A DNA stretch of 64,000 nt from Streptomyces cyaneochromogenes (GTDB taxonomy: Bacteria > Actinomycetota > Actinomycetes > Streptomycetales > Streptomycetaceae): the NCBI RefSeq assembly GCF_003963535.1, contig NZ_CP034539.1, forward strand, positions 806,001 through 870,000. The letters are read 5' to 3'. This document shows, one piece after another, positions 26,809-35,537 of the stretch (position 1 is its first letter; the number at the start of each line of letters is the position of its first letter). The translations under genes and the position numbers were made by a program. Under the pieces are notes generated by a model, which saw nothing but the letters and a program-made list of their open reading frames with translations, was not told the DNA's origin and did not search any database.

Positions 26809-26940
26809 ATGCGCCGACTCCTCGAAATCACCCAGTGCCCCCACCGGCCCACGGTCTTCGAGGACTCAACCAGTCATGCACACCCCGAACATCCCGAACG
26901 TCCTGAACATCGGCATTCTGGCCCACGTCGACGCGGGTAA
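26809..26940 (+). CDS. Possible leader peptide overlapping the resistance gene start
   Basis: A 43-codon frame starts at ATG 26809 with CAGGA 7 bases upstream and runs 65 bases into the downstream GTPase gene in another frame, ending at a TAA. It begins MRRLLEITQCPHRP. Tet(M)-type genes and other ribosome-protecting genes are often preceded by short leader ORFs that sense ribosome stalling. The frame may be chance; its His/Pro-rich end is simply the shifted reading of the downstream gene. Confidence 0.3.
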   Translation: MRRLLEITQCPHRPTVFEDSTSHAHPEHPERPEHRHSGPRRRG

Positions 26941-28768
26941 GACCAGCCTCACCGAGCGGCTCCTGTTCGACCACGGAGCCATCGACCGGCTCGGCAGCGT
27001 CGACAGCGGCGACACCCGCACGGACGACGGCGAGATCGAGCGGCAGCGCGGGATCACCGTCCGCTCCGCCGTCGCCGCGTTCACCGTCGGCGACACCCAC
27101 ATCAACCTCATCGACACCCCGGGACACTCCGACTTCATCGCCGAGGTCGAGCGGGCCCTGGAGGTCCTCGACGGCGCGGTGCTGCTGCTGTCCGCCGTGG
27201 AAGGCGTACAGGCACAGACGCGCGTGCTGATGCGCACGTTGCGGCGTCTGCGGCTGCCCACGGTCGTCTTCGTCAACAAGATCGACCGGGCGGGCGCCCG
27301 CTCCGACGACCTGCTCACCGACATCCGCCGCAGACTGACACCGCACGTCGCGCCCCTGAACGGTGTGGCGGGACTCGGCACCGCCGACGCCCGTGTGCGG
27401 CCGAACTCGCTCGACGACCCTCTGGTCCGCGCCGCCGTGGCCGAGGCGCTGGCCGAGGTCGATCCGGACATCCTGGCGGCGGTCGTCGACGGCCCCGAAC
27501 CCACCGCGGACGACGTGCGCGGCTCCCTCGCCGCCCGAACGGCCGACGGCTCCTTCCACCCGGTCCTCTTCGGCTCGGCCCTCGGCGGCCAGGGCGTACG
27601 GGAACTGACCGAGGGCATTGCCCGGCTCATCCCGCCGGCACCGGCGTCGGGAGGCGGCGCGCCGCGCGGCACGGTGTTCGCCGTTCGGCCCGGACCCGGC
27701 GGTGAGCGCACGGCGTATCTGCGTCTGTACGACGGCGAGGTGGCACGGCGCCAGCGGCTGACGTTCCTGCGCCGCGAGCCCGACGGCCGCACCAGCGAGG
27801 TCCCCGGCCGGGCGACGCACCTCGACGTGATCGGCGGAGCCGAACCCCTCACCGCCGGGAACATCGCCGCGCTGACCGGCGTCCCGGGTATCCGGGTCGG
27901 CGACCGGCTCGGCGAACTCGGCGACCGTGCCCCGCAGTTCGCGCCACCGACGCTGGAGACCCTGGTCCGGGCCCGGCGGTCCGAGCAGGCGGCGCTCCTG
28001 CGCACGGCCCTGCTGACCCTGGCCGACCAGGACCCGCTGCTCCACGCCCGCCCCGCGTCCACCGGCGCCACCGCGCTGCTCCTCTACGGCGAGGTCCAGA
28101 TGGAGGTGCTCGCGGCGACCCTCAGGCAGGACTTCGGTGTGGAGGCCGACTTCGAGCCGGGCCGGGTGCGGTTCCTGGAGCGGCCGCGCGGCACCGGCGA
28201 GGCCTGCTTCGAGATGCCCTGGCACGACCGCACCAAGTACTGGGCGACGATCGGGCTGCGCGTCGAACCGGGACCGCCCGGCTCGGGCGGGGCGTTCGGG
28301 TACGAGACGGAACTCGGCGCCCTCCCCCGGGCCTTCCACCAGGCCATCGAGGACACGGTCCACACGACGATGCGGACGGGACTGTCCGGCGCGCCCGTGA
28401 CCGACTACCGGGTGACCCTGATCCGGTCCGGCTACTGCGCGCCGATCAGCACGGCCGCGGACTTCCGGGGGCTCACCCCGATCGTGCTGCGGCGTGCCCT
28501 GGAAGGAGCCCGGACGCGGTTGTACGAGCCGTACCACGCGTTCGAAGCGGAGATCCCGCTCGACGCCCTGTCCCCCGTGACGGCCCAACTCGCCTCGGAC
28601 GGTGCCGAGTTCAGCGGCACCACGGGCGGATCGACGTCATGGCTGATCACCGGCGAGCTGCCGGCCCGGCGGGTACGGGAGGTCGAGCTGCGACTGCCGG
28701 GGCTCACGCGCGGCGAGGGGGTGTGGTGGTCGCGGGTGTCCGGGGACCGGGAGCTGAGGCGGCACTGA
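26876..28768 (+). CDS. otrA: Ribosomal protection GTPase, Otr(A)/Tet(M)-like
   Basis: A 630-residue EF-G-like GTPase. G1 is AHVDAGKTSL near residues 16-25, RGITVRSA is the G2 region, DTPGHSDF G3 and NKID G4. The C-terminal part has GYCAPISTAADFRGLTPIVLRRAL, the domain IV/V block characteristic of tetracycline ribosomal protection proteins (compare YSPVSTPADFR in Tet(M)). It would eject tetracyclines from the ribosome. Length and streptomycete context fit the Otr(A) class; whether it confers resistance is unknown. It is divergent from the tuf3-prs pair, 197 bases apart. Confidence 0.9.
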   Translation: MHTPNIPNVLNIGILAHVDAGKTSLTERLLFDHGAIDRLGSVDSGDTRTDDGEIERQRGITVRSAVAAFTVGDTHINLIDTPGHSDFIAEVERALEVLDGAVLLLSAVEGVQAQTRVLMRTLRRLRLPTVVFVNKIDRAGARSDDLLTDIRRRLTPHVAPLNGVAGLGTADARVRPNSLDDPLVRAAVAEALAEVDPDILAAVVDGPEPTADDVRGSLAARTADGSFHPVLFGSALGGQGVRELTEGIARLIPPAPASGGGAPRGTVFAVRPGPGGERTAYLRLYDGEVARRQRLTFLRREPDGRTSEVPGRATHLDVIGGAEPLTAGNIAALTGVPGIRVGDRLGELGDRAPQFAPPTLETLVRARRSEQAALLRTALLTLADQDPLLHARPASTGATALLLYGEVQMEVLAATLRQDFGVEADFEPGRVRFLERPRGTGEACFEMPWHDRTKYWATIGLRVEPGPPGSGGAFGYETELGALPRAFHQAIEDTVHTTMRTGLSGAPVTDYRVTLIRSGYCAPISTAADFRGLTPIVLRRALEGARTRLYEPYHAFEAEIPLDALSPVTAQLASDGAEFSGTTGGSTSWLITGELPARRVREVELRLPGLTRGEGVWWSRVSGDRELRRH

Positions 28769-28798
28769 CGGAGCCGCTCGTCGCCCGCGCCCCGCTCC

Positions 28799-29989
28799 TC
28801 ACCACGACACGGGCAACCGGAGCGGGCTCCGCGTCATCTGGCCCTCCCGCCACTCGATCGTCTCGAGGGTGAACTCGGCGCGCAGGTGGGGGAAGCGGGC
28901 GGCGAGGCGGTGGAGGGCGAGTTCGAGTTCCAGGCGGGCGAGCCAGGCGCCCAGGCAGTGGTGGGGGCCGGCGCCGAAGGCGACGCCGGGCGAGGTCAGG
29001 GGGGCGAAGAGGTCGGGCTCGCCGGGCGGGAAGACGTCCGGGTCGCGGCCGGCGGAGTTGGTCTGGACGGCGACCACGCTGCCCGCCGGGATCGTCACGC
29101 CACCGACCTCGGTGTCCTCGACGGCGCGGCGGATCAGGCCGGGCAGGACGCGGCCCTCGCTGAGCGGGATCGTGCGCAGCAGTTGCTCGGCCGCGGTGGC
29201 CGCCGCGTCCCCGTCCTCGGCCAGCCCCTTCCAGGCGCCCTGCCCGTCGGTGAGGAGGTAGACGACGGAGTTGCCGAGGGCCGTCATGGTGGTCTCGTGG
29301 CCGGCGACGACCAGTCCGCAGACCAGGGTGACCAGCCTTCGTTCTTCGATCCCGAGGTCGTCGCCCGCCGCGACCAGCCCGCTCACCAGGTCGTCGCCGG
29401 GTGACCTCCGTCGCTCGGCGACCAGTTCACCGGCGAACTCCCCGAACTCCCGCATGGCCAGGCCGACTTCCTCGGCCGAGTGGGCGCCGCCGGACAGGGC
29501 GTGGTCGGCCCAGTGCCGGATGCGCTCGCGGTCCACGTGCTCCAGCCCCATCAGACGGCAGATCACCGAGACGGGCAGGGGGCGTGTGTACGCCGCGACG
29601 ATGTCGGCCGGCCGGTCCTGTGCGGCGAGGTCGTCGAGGAGCGCTTCGACCACCGAGGCCACCCAGGGCCGCCAGCGGGCCACGGCCCGGGGCGTGAACG
29701 CCCGCTGCACCGTGCCACGCAGTCGCTGGTGGGCGGCGCCGTCCTGGTTGACGAGCCCGTCGGGAGAGTCCAGCAGATTCGGTACGACCAGCAGGGGCGG
29801 GGCGTCCGGCGCGTGCAGCGAACTCCTGTTGAAGCGGGGGTCCATGAGCACCTGCCGCACCTCGCTGTACCGGGTCACGATCCACACCGGGGTGCCCGTG
29901 GCGAGGGTGCCGAGCCGGGGTGGTCCGGGCTCGGGGAGGCTGATGCGGTGCATGGGGCGGAGCGGCCGGGACGTGCTGTCTGCGCTCAT
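28799..29989 (-). CDS. Cytochrome P450 with Gln in the ExxR motif
   Basis: A 396-residue soluble P450. AGHETT is at residues 229-234 and the heme loop FGAGPHHCLGAWLAR has its cysteine at 345. The K-helix reads AEQLLRT, so the position of the ExxR glutamate is Gln269 (codon CAA), with Arg272 kept. The usual Glu-Arg pair that locks the heme-side fold is thus altered. It stands alone, converging with the Otr-like gene 30 bases away, with no ferredoxin next to it. The family resembles CYP107-type enzymes; the substrate is unknown. Confidence 0.88.
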   Translation of the reverse strand: MSADSTSRPLRPMHRISLPEPGPPRLGTLATGTPVWIVTRYSEVRQVLMDPRFNRSSLHAPDAPPLLVVPNLLDSPDGLVNQDGAAHQRLRGTVQRAFTPRAVARWRPWVASVVEALLDDLAAQDRPADIVAAYTRPLPVSVICRLMGLEHVDRERIRHWADHALSGGAHSAEEVGLAMREFGEFAGELVAERRRSPGDDLVSGLVAAGDDLGIEERRLVTLVCGLVVAGHETTMTALGNSVVYLLTDGQGAWKGLAEDGDAAATAAEQLLRTIPLSEGRVLPGLIRRAVEDTEVGGVTIPAGSVVAVQTNSAGRDPDVFPPGEPDLFAPLTSPGVAFGAGPHHCLGAWLARLELELALHRLAARFPHLRAEFTLETIEWREGQMTRSPLRLPVSW

Positions 29990-30132
29990 CCGGGTCTCCA
30001 GAAGCGCGGGTACGGACAGCTCCCACGCTAGTGCGCCGCCCCTGCTCCAGTCAGGGTCGGCAATCGGCCAACGGACAGGTCCGGCACGGGATTTGGGGGT
30101 ACTTGGTTGAACAGGGAAGGAGGAACGTCGAC

Positions 30133-30795
30133 ATGACGACCCCCATCAAGCGCGTCAACAAGAGCATGCCCGGCTGGGCGAAGGCGGTGAGCGCCCTCGC
30201 CCTGGTGCTCGTCGTCTTCTTCGCCGGGATCCGGCTGAGCGTGATCCCCGGCCTCAAGGACCTGTTCGGCACCGAGACCCACGACCGCTCCGGTCCGGCG
30301 CTGCTGCAGTCCATCCAGGACATGAGCCGCTACGACGCCGCCACCGGCAACTTCCAGATCGTCGTGGATCTGGAGAAGGACGCCAAGTTCCTGCCCGACG
30401 CGATTCGCGGCACCCGCACGCTGTACGTCGGCGCGGGCACCGTGGACGCCTATGTCGACCTCGGCAAGGTCGGCGAGGACGACGTGACGGTCAACGACGA
30501 CCGTACGTCCGCCACGCTCCGTCTCCCGCACGCCGCCCTGGGCAAACCGTCCCTGGACCCCGACCGCTCCTACGCCGTCTCCAAGGAGCGCGGTCTCCTC
30601 GACCGCCTCGGCGACCTCTTCTCGGACAACCCGAACAGCGAACAGGCCGTGCAGAAGCTGGCGGTGCGGCACATCGGCGACGCCGCCAAGCAGAGCGGAC
30701 TGACGGCCCGCGCCGAGTCCAACACCACCGACATGCTCGAAGGCCTGCTGCACTCCCTCGGCTTCAAGGAGGTGAAGGTCATGTACGGGACCTGA
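30133..30795 (+). CDS. DUF4230 domain membrane-anchored protein
   Basis: A 220-residue protein with one N-terminal membrane helix (AVSALALVLVVFFAGIRLSVIP, residues 17-38) and an exported domain. ALLQSIQDMSRYDAATGNFQIVVDLEKD and TLYVGAGTVDAYVDLGKVG match DUF4230 proteins, widespread but uncharacterised. A strong site GAAGGAGG precedes the ATG at 30133. It is followed by the VanZ gene on the same strand. Confidence 0.85.
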   Translation: MTTPIKRVNKSMPGWAKAVSALALVLVVFFAGIRLSVIPGLKDLFGTETHDRSGPALLQSIQDMSRYDAATGNFQIVVDLEKDAKFLPDAIRGTRTLYVGAGTVDAYVDLGKVGEDDVTVNDDRTSATLRLPHAALGKPSLDPDRSYAVSKERGLLDRLGDLFSDNPNSEQAVQKLAVRHIGDAAKQSGLTARAESNTTDMLEGLLHSLGFKEVKVMYGT

Positions 30796-30897
30796 TCCCG
30801 TCGCTCCCGCCACGGCGGCGGTGGCGCGGTGGGCATCCTGGCGCGGAACCGGGGTAATCCCTTTCCACAAAAGGAAGTTGAAGACTGGAGGGATCGC

Positions 30898-31584
30898 ATG
30901 GCTCGTGGAATTCCACGTTCGCGTGCCGCGTTACGCCCCGGCACTTCCAAGACCACCGGCGCCGCCAAGTCGGCGAAGGGCGCAAAGCCCGCGGACGGCA
31001 CCAAGAAGTCCGAGCGCCGCGCCAAGCCCAAGCCGGGCGGCAAGCCCGGGCGTGGCACCAAGTCCGGGCGTGGCACCAAGCCGCAGCCCACCGCCGAAGC
31101 CGGGCGCGCCCCGCGATCCGCACTGGGGCCCCTGCGCTTCCTGGCCCGCCTCCTGGCGATGCTGTGCGCCTTCGCGCTCATGGTCGCCTTCGCCGTCGTA
31201 CTGGCGAAGCTCACCCTGCAGCCGTCGCCCGCGTCGGAGGCCCTGACCCACACCAACCTGCACCCGGGCCGTTCCCTGCGGGCCTATCTGGACCAGCCCG
31301 AACTGCGTGACGCCGTCCGGCAGATCGGCGGGAATCTGCTGCTCGGCGTCCCGTTCGGCATCCTCGTCCCCGTCGTGGCGCCACGCACGCGTGGCGTCCT
31401 GCGGGTGCTGCTGCTGACGGCGACCGTCATGCTCCTGGTCGAGTTCGCGCAGGGTGCGCTGGTGACGGGGCGCGCCTTCGACATCGACGACGTCATCCTC
31501 AACACCACCGGAGCACTGATCGGCTACCTGCTGCTGGGGCGGCGACTGAGCCGGACGGTGCATGCCAGGGAGCCTGGTTCCTAG
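30898..31584 (+). CDS. VanZ family membrane protein with basic N-terminal tail
   Basis: A 228-residue protein. The first 75 residues are a Lys/Pro/Gly-rich tail with KPGRGTKSGRGTK repeats. Then come about four membrane helices, with the VanZ core GGNLLLGVPFGILVP, VEFAQGALVTGRAFDIDDVILNTTGALIGYLL. VanZ proteins modulate teicoplanin resistance in enterococci; actinobacterial homologues are uncharacterised. ATG at 30898 is chosen for the GGAGG site 6 bases upstream, over a GTG at 30829. Its stop overlaps the stop of the convergent TauE gene in the tetramer CTAG. Confidence 0.87.
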   Translation: MARGIPRSRAALRPGTSKTTGAAKSAKGAKPADGTKKSERRAKPKPGGKPGRGTKSGRGTKPQPTAEAGRAPRSALGPLRFLARLLAMLCAFALMVAFAVVLAKLTLQPSPASEALTHTNLHPGRSLRAYLDQPELRDAVRQIGGNLLLGVPFGILVPVVAPRTRGVLRVLLLTATVMLLVEFAQGALVTGRAFDIDDVILNTTGALIGYLLLGRRLSRTVHAREPGS

Positions 31585-32357
31585 CGCAGAACCAACTGGA
31601 CGATGGCCACCGTTCCGACCACCACGATGAGGGCACGCAGCACGGCCGGGCGCAACCGGCGGCCCGTCGTCGCTCCGAGATGGCCGCCGAGCGCGGACCC
31701 GGCCGCGAGGAGGGCGACGGCCGTCCAGTCGAAGTCGGCGACGACGAGGAAGAACAGCGCGGCGACGGAGTTGACCACGGCGACGAGCACGTTCTTGACG
31801 GCGGTGAGGCGTTGCAGGTCGTCGTCGAGGAGCATGCCCATCAAGGCGACGTAGATGATGCCCTGCGCGGCCGAGAAGTAGCCGCCGTAGACGCTGGCCA
31901 GGGTCAGTCCGGCGAGCAGCAGGGGGCCGCCGTCGGGGCGTGCGGACCTTCCCTTCCGCGCGCGGCGGGCGCGCAGCCTCCTGCTGATCAGCGGCTGGAG
32001 GACGACGAGCACGAGGGCGAGCCCCACCAGGGCCGGCACGATCCGTTCGAACGCCGAGGCGGGCAGGGCCAGCAGCAGCGCGGCACCGGTGAGTCCGCCG
32101 AGCAGGGCGCCGGCGCCCCACTTCAGGACGCGCCGGAGCTGACCGTCCAGTTCCCGGCGGTACCCGATGGCGCCGCTGATCGAGCCGGGGATCAGGCCGA
32201 GCGCGTTGGAGACCGTGGCGGTGACGGGCGGCAGGCCGCTCGCGAGCAGGACCGGGAACGTGATCAGCGTCCCCGAGCCGACGACGGCGTTGACCGCGCC
32301 GGCGGCGATGCCCGCGCCCAGGACGGCGAGCAGCTCACCGATGTGTGCGGCGTTCAT
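31581..32357 (-). CDS. TauE/SafE family sulfite/sulfonate exporter
   Basis: A 258-residue membrane protein with about eight helices. The duplicated pattern is clear: GAVNAVVGSGTLITFPVLLASGLPPVTATVSNALGLIPG in the first half and GGYFSAAQGIIYVALMG and LTAVKNVLVAVVNSVAALFF in the second. The family exports sulfite, sulfoacetate or related anions. Start at 32357; an in-frame codon at 32441 precedes it but is beyond a ribosome site. It converges with the VanZ gene. Confidence 0.88.
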   Translation of the reverse strand: MNAAHIGELLAVLGAGIAAGAVNAVVGSGTLITFPVLLASGLPPVTATVSNALGLIPGSISGAIGYRRELDGQLRRVLKWGAGALLGGLTGAALLLALPASAFERIVPALVGLALVLVVLQPLISRRLRARRARKGRSARPDGGPLLLAGLTLASVYGGYFSAAQGIIYVALMGMLLDDDLQRLTAVKNVLVAVVNSVAALFFLVVADFDWTAVALLAAGSALGGHLGATTGRRLRPAVLRALIVVVGTVAIVQLVLR

Positions 32358-32445
32358 GGAGGGCAGCCTAGAAACCGAACACTTCGGCGGTGGACGAACC
32401 GTGCCGGGCGGCACGAGGGGCCAACTTCTGGTCCGTACCAAGGTA

Positions 32446-32474
32446 TTGACGCCCTCTTATCTCACTCCTTAAAT
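32446..32474 (+). promoter_or_regulatory. Promoter of the secreted glucanase gene
   Basis: TTGACG (-35) and TTAAAT (-10) are separated by exactly 17 bases in an AT-rich patch 75 bases upstream of the GH16 start. This fits a housekeeping sigma (HrdB) promoter. Confidence 0.6.
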
Positions 32475-32548
32475 CAAGTGGCGACACCTTCACCCCCCAC
32501 CTCGGTCGGCGCACCCGTCCATCGGGCCGCCGTACGGAAGGGAGCACG

Positions 32549-33778
32549 ATGGCCTCCCCACGCCTGCTCCGCACGTGTCTGCTCGCCGCTCTGTCGGCCG
32601 TCCTGGTCGCGTCCGCCGCGATCGGCCCCGCGCAGGCGGAACCGCCGGACGTCGCGCCCGCGGCGGTGACGTTCTCCGACAGCTTCGACGGGCCCGCCGG
32701 TGCCGCGGTCGACTCCTCGAAGTGGCAGATCGAGACCGGCGACAACGTCAACAACCACGAGCGGCAGTACTACACCTCCGGCAACAAGAACGCGGCGCTC
32801 GACGGCCAGGGCCACCTGGTGATCACGGCCCGGCGCGAGAACCCGGCCAACTACCAGTGCTGGTACGGCACGTGTCAGTACACCTCGGCCCGGCTGAACA
32901 CCTCGGGGAAGTTCACCGCCCAGTACGGGCACATCGAGGCGCGGCTGAAGGTGCCGCGCGGGCAGGGCATGTGGCCCGCGTTCTGGATGCTCGGCACGCC
33001 GGTCAACTGGCCGGACTCGGGCGAGATCGACATCATGGAGAACGTCGGCTTCGAGCCCTCGACCGTGCACGGCACCCTCCACGGTCCCGGCTACTCCGGG
33101 TCGGGCGGCATCGGCGCCGCCTACTCCCTCCCGAACGGGCAGGCCTTCGCCGACGCCTTCCACACCTTCGCCATCGACTGGGCGCCGGACTCCATCACCT
33201 GGTCCGTCGACGGCAACGTCTACCAGCGGCGCACACCCGCCGACCTGGGCGGGCGGACCTGGGTGTTCAACAAGCCGTTCTTCCTGATCCTGAACCTGGC
33301 GGTCGGCGGCTACTGGCCCGGCGACCCGGACGGCTCCACCGTCTTCCCGCAGCAGCTGGTCGTTGACCACGTCTCGGTGACCACCGGCGACTCGCCCGTC
33401 GGCGGCGCGGTCAGGGGGCTGGCCGGCAAGTGTGCCGACGTGGCCGGGGCGAACTCCGCCAACGGCACGCCCGTCCAGCTCTACGACTGCAACGGCACCG
33501 CCGCCCAGCAGTGGAGCGCGGGCTCGGACGGCACCCTCCGCGCGCTCGGCAAGTGCCTGGACGCCACCGGCAACGGAACCGCGGACGGCACGACGGTCCA
33601 GCTGTGGGACTGCACCGGCGGCCCCAACCAGAGATGGACCGTCACCGCGGCGCGCGACATCGTCAATCCGCAGGCCGACAAGTGCCTGGACGCGACCGGC
33701 AACAGCTCGGCCAACGGCACCCGGCTGCAGATCTGGACCTGCACGGGAGCGGCCAATCAGAAATGGACGGTCGGCTGA
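32549..33778 (+). CDS. Secreted GH16 beta-1,3-glucanase with CBM13 ricin-B domain
   Basis: A 409-residue secreted enzyme. A signal peptide is visible, with basic start, LLAALSAVLVASAAI and a likely cut after AQA at residue 30. The GH16 domain spans about 40-280; the catalytic block GEIDIMENVG has the nucleophile E159, D161 and acid-base E164. Residues about 285-409 are a ricin-type trefoil with three QxW repeats (QQW, QRW, QKW) that bind sugars. It would cut beta-1,3-glucans such as laminarin or fungal wall glucan. A matching promoter lies upstream. Confidence 0.94.
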   Translation: MASPRLLRTCLLAALSAVLVASAAIGPAQAEPPDVAPAAVTFSDSFDGPAGAAVDSSKWQIETGDNVNNHERQYYTSGNKNAALDGQGHLVITARRENPANYQCWYGTCQYTSARLNTSGKFTAQYGHIEARLKVPRGQGMWPAFWMLGTPVNWPDSGEIDIMENVGFEPSTVHGTLHGPGYSGSGGIGAAYSLPNGQAFADAFHTFAIDWAPDSITWSVDGNVYQRRTPADLGGRTWVFNKPFFLILNLAVGGYWPGDPDGSTVFPQQLVVDHVSVTTGDSPVGGAVRGLAGKCADVAGANSANGTPVQLYDCNGTAAQQWSAGSDGTLRALGKCLDATGNGTADGTTVQLWDCTGGPNQRWTVTAARDIVNPQADKCLDATGNSSANGTRLQIWTCTGAANQKWTVG

Positions 33779-33845
33779 CCCGGCCGTCTGGGCCCTGTCG
33801 TTCGGATCAGACCCCGCGACGGCGGCATGATCCCAACGACAAGGC

Positions 33846-34082
33846 CTAGTGGTGGATCCAGGTGAACTTGTCGCCGCCCACCCAGCGGACCACTTCCGGG
33901 TCGTCCAGGTCGTGAACCGTGATACCGAAGGCTGCGGCGGTCTCCAGGACGTCGGTGATGGCCCTCGCCATACCGACGACCACACCGTCTATCTCCATGA
34001 TGCGGAACGGAGGCGTGCCCGGCTGAACCCCGAGCACCATGATCCGCGGGTGTGACATGTGCGGGCTCGCGATTTCGGTCAT
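33846..34082 (-). CDS. Small conserved streptomycete protein of unknown function
   Basis: A 78-residue protein with a well-kept alpha-beta look (RIMVLGVQPGTPPFRIMEIDGVVVGMARAITDVLETAAAFG). It has no signal or membrane segment and ends VGGDKFTWIHH. The start is uncertain: ATG at 34082 lacks a ribosome site and ATG at 34058 (MSHPRIMVLG) is possible. It faces the PHP gene divergently and converges with the glucanase gene. I know of no function. Confidence 0.75.
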   Translation of the reverse strand: MTEIASPHMSHPRIMVLGVQPGTPPFRIMEIDGVVVGMARAITDVLETAAAFGITVHDLDDPEVVRWVGGDKFTWIHH

Positions 34083-34239
34083 GCATAGAGCGTAGAGCGC
34101 AATCCGCGTCAACGAATCCTTCAGGCCATCGACGAATTTTTCAGGCCATCCAGGATCCGCGCGGACGGCCGCGCGGACGGCGCCGTCCGCCGCTGTGCGG
34201 AGGCGGCGGCTCCGGGGAACCCTGGAGGAGGAGGTGGCG

Positions 34240-35250
34240 ATGGATCCCGTCGACGCGCTGAACCGGATCGCCTTCCTGCTGGAGCGGTCCCTGGCGCCGA
34301 CGTATCGCGTACGCGCCTTCCGTACGGCGGCCCGCGTGCTGGCCGGGCTGCCCGAGGAGGAGGTGCGGGCGCGGGCGGAGGCGGGGACGCTGGAGTCGCT
34401 GCGGGGCGTCGGCCCGAAGACGGCCCAGGTGGTGCGCGAGGCGCTGGCCGGCGAGGTGCCCGGCTATCTGACGGACCTGGAGGGCAGGCCCGCGGCCGCG
34501 CCGCCCGAGGGCGGACGCGAGCTGTGGGAGCTGCTGCGCGGGGACTGCCATCTGCACTCCGACTGGTCGGACGGCGGCAGCCCGATCGAGGAGATGGGCC
34601 GGACGGCGGCCGAGCTGGGACATGAGTGGGCGGTACTGACCGACCACTCGCCGCGCCTGACCGTCGCCCGCGGACTGTCCGCCGAGCGGCTGCGCGAGCA
34701 GCTCGAGGTGGTGGCGGAGCTGAACACGACCTGGGCGCCGTTCCGGCTGCTCACCGGCATCGAGTGCGACATCCTCGAGGACGGCGCCCTCGACCAGGAG
34801 CCCGAGCTGCTGGAGCGGCTCGACGTCGTGGTGGTGTCCGTGCACTCCAAGCTGCGGATGGAGGCGGCCGCGATGACCCGCCGGATGGTCGCCGCCGTAC
34901 GCGACCCGCACGCGGACGTCCTCGGCCACTGCACCGGCAGGCTGGTCACCGGACGGGGCCGGCCGGAGTCCGAGTTCGACGCGGACGAGGTGTTCGCCGC
35001 GTGCGCGCAGTCCGGTACGGCGGTGGAGATCAACAGCCGGCCCGAGCGGCTGGACCCGCCCCGGCGCCTGCTGCGCCAGGCCCTGGCGGCGGGCGTGCTG
35101 TTCTCCATCGACACCGACGCGCACGCGCCCGGTCAGCTCGACTGGCAGCGGTACGGCTGTGCGCGGGCCGAGGAGTGCGGGGTGCCCGCCGAGCGGGTGA
35201 TCACCACCTGGAGCGCCGACGAGCTGCTGGCCTGGACGCACGAGCGGTGA
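34240..35250 (+). CDS. HhH-PHP phosphoesterase (PolX C-terminal half without polymerase)
   Basis: A 336-residue protein. Residues about 1-75 are the 8-kDa-like and helix-hairpin-helix region (ESLRGVGPKTAQVVREAL), and residues about 108-330 a PHP domain with DCHLHSDWSDGG, TDHSPRLTVARGLS and DTDAHAPGQLDWQRYG supplying metal ligands. Full PolX enzymes have a polymerase palm between these parts; it is absent here. The PHP domain probably has 3'-5' exonuclease or phosphoesterase activity on DNA. Start at 34240 follows GGAGGAGGAGG; an upstream in-frame codon at 34195 lacks that. Confidence 0.88.
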   Translation: MDPVDALNRIAFLLERSLAPTYRVRAFRTAARVLAGLPEEEVRARAEAGTLESLRGVGPKTAQVVREALAGEVPGYLTDLEGRPAAAPPEGGRELWELLRGDCHLHSDWSDGGSPIEEMGRTAAELGHEWAVLTDHSPRLTVARGLSAERLREQLEVVAELNTTWAPFRLLTGIECDILEDGALDQEPELLERLDVVVVSVHSKLRMEAAAMTRRMVAAVRDPHADVLGHCTGRLVTGRGRPESEFDADEVFAACAQSGTAVEINSRPERLDPPRRLLRQALAAGVLFSIDTDAHAPGQLDWQRYGCARAEECGVPAERVITTWSADELLAWTHER

Positions 35251-35294
35251 GGTTTCGGGCGTGACAGAGGTCACCGCGTATCGCGGCGATCCCA

Positions 35295-35320
35295 GGAACA
35301 CCCACCGGTAGTTTCCCGTT
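35295..35320 (+). promoter_or_regulatory. Possible ECF-sigma promoter in the PHP-SDR gap
   Basis: GGAAC, 18 bases, then GTT matches the spacing and sequence of SigR/SigE-type promoters of streptomycetes (GGAAT or GGAAC, N16-18, GTT). It is 45 bases after the PHP stop and would read toward the hairpin at 35451. Confidence 0.4.
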
Positions 35321-35327
35321 GAACCAC

Positions 35328-35490
35328 CCGTGGGTGCGGATGGGACAGTGTCCCCGGGCCTCACCTTTTGCCCACAGGGACGATCGTTCGGCTGAAGCCC
35401 TGTGGAGCGTTTCGCCGAGAGGCGACCGCCATCCGCGCCCACGATTGACCGCCCCGATCGGAATCCCCCGTCCGGTCGGGGCTTTCCTTT
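35328..35490 (+). ncRNA. Possible small RNA between the PHP and SDR genes
   Basis: A 163-base non-coding stretch bounded by an ECF-like promoter and an intrinsic terminator. The terminator hairpin has a C-rich loop (AATCCCCCGT), reminiscent of the actinobacterial 6C RNA family, which has runs of C in its loops. No open frame with a ribosome site is present. Similarity to 6C RNA is an impression from the loop, not an alignment. Confidence 0.35.
35451..35490 (+). terminator. Intrinsic terminator with C-rich loop
   Basis: GCCCCGATCGG and CCGGTCGGGGC pair over 11 bases with one G-T wobble, with loop AATCCCCCGT, followed by TTTCCTTT. It ends the putative small RNA or PHP transcript before the SDR promoter. 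Confidence 0.75.
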
Positions 35491-35537
35491 GCCGCCCGAG
35501 TTCTGCCTCGTGGGTTCCGCCGCCTCACTTGTGCCGC

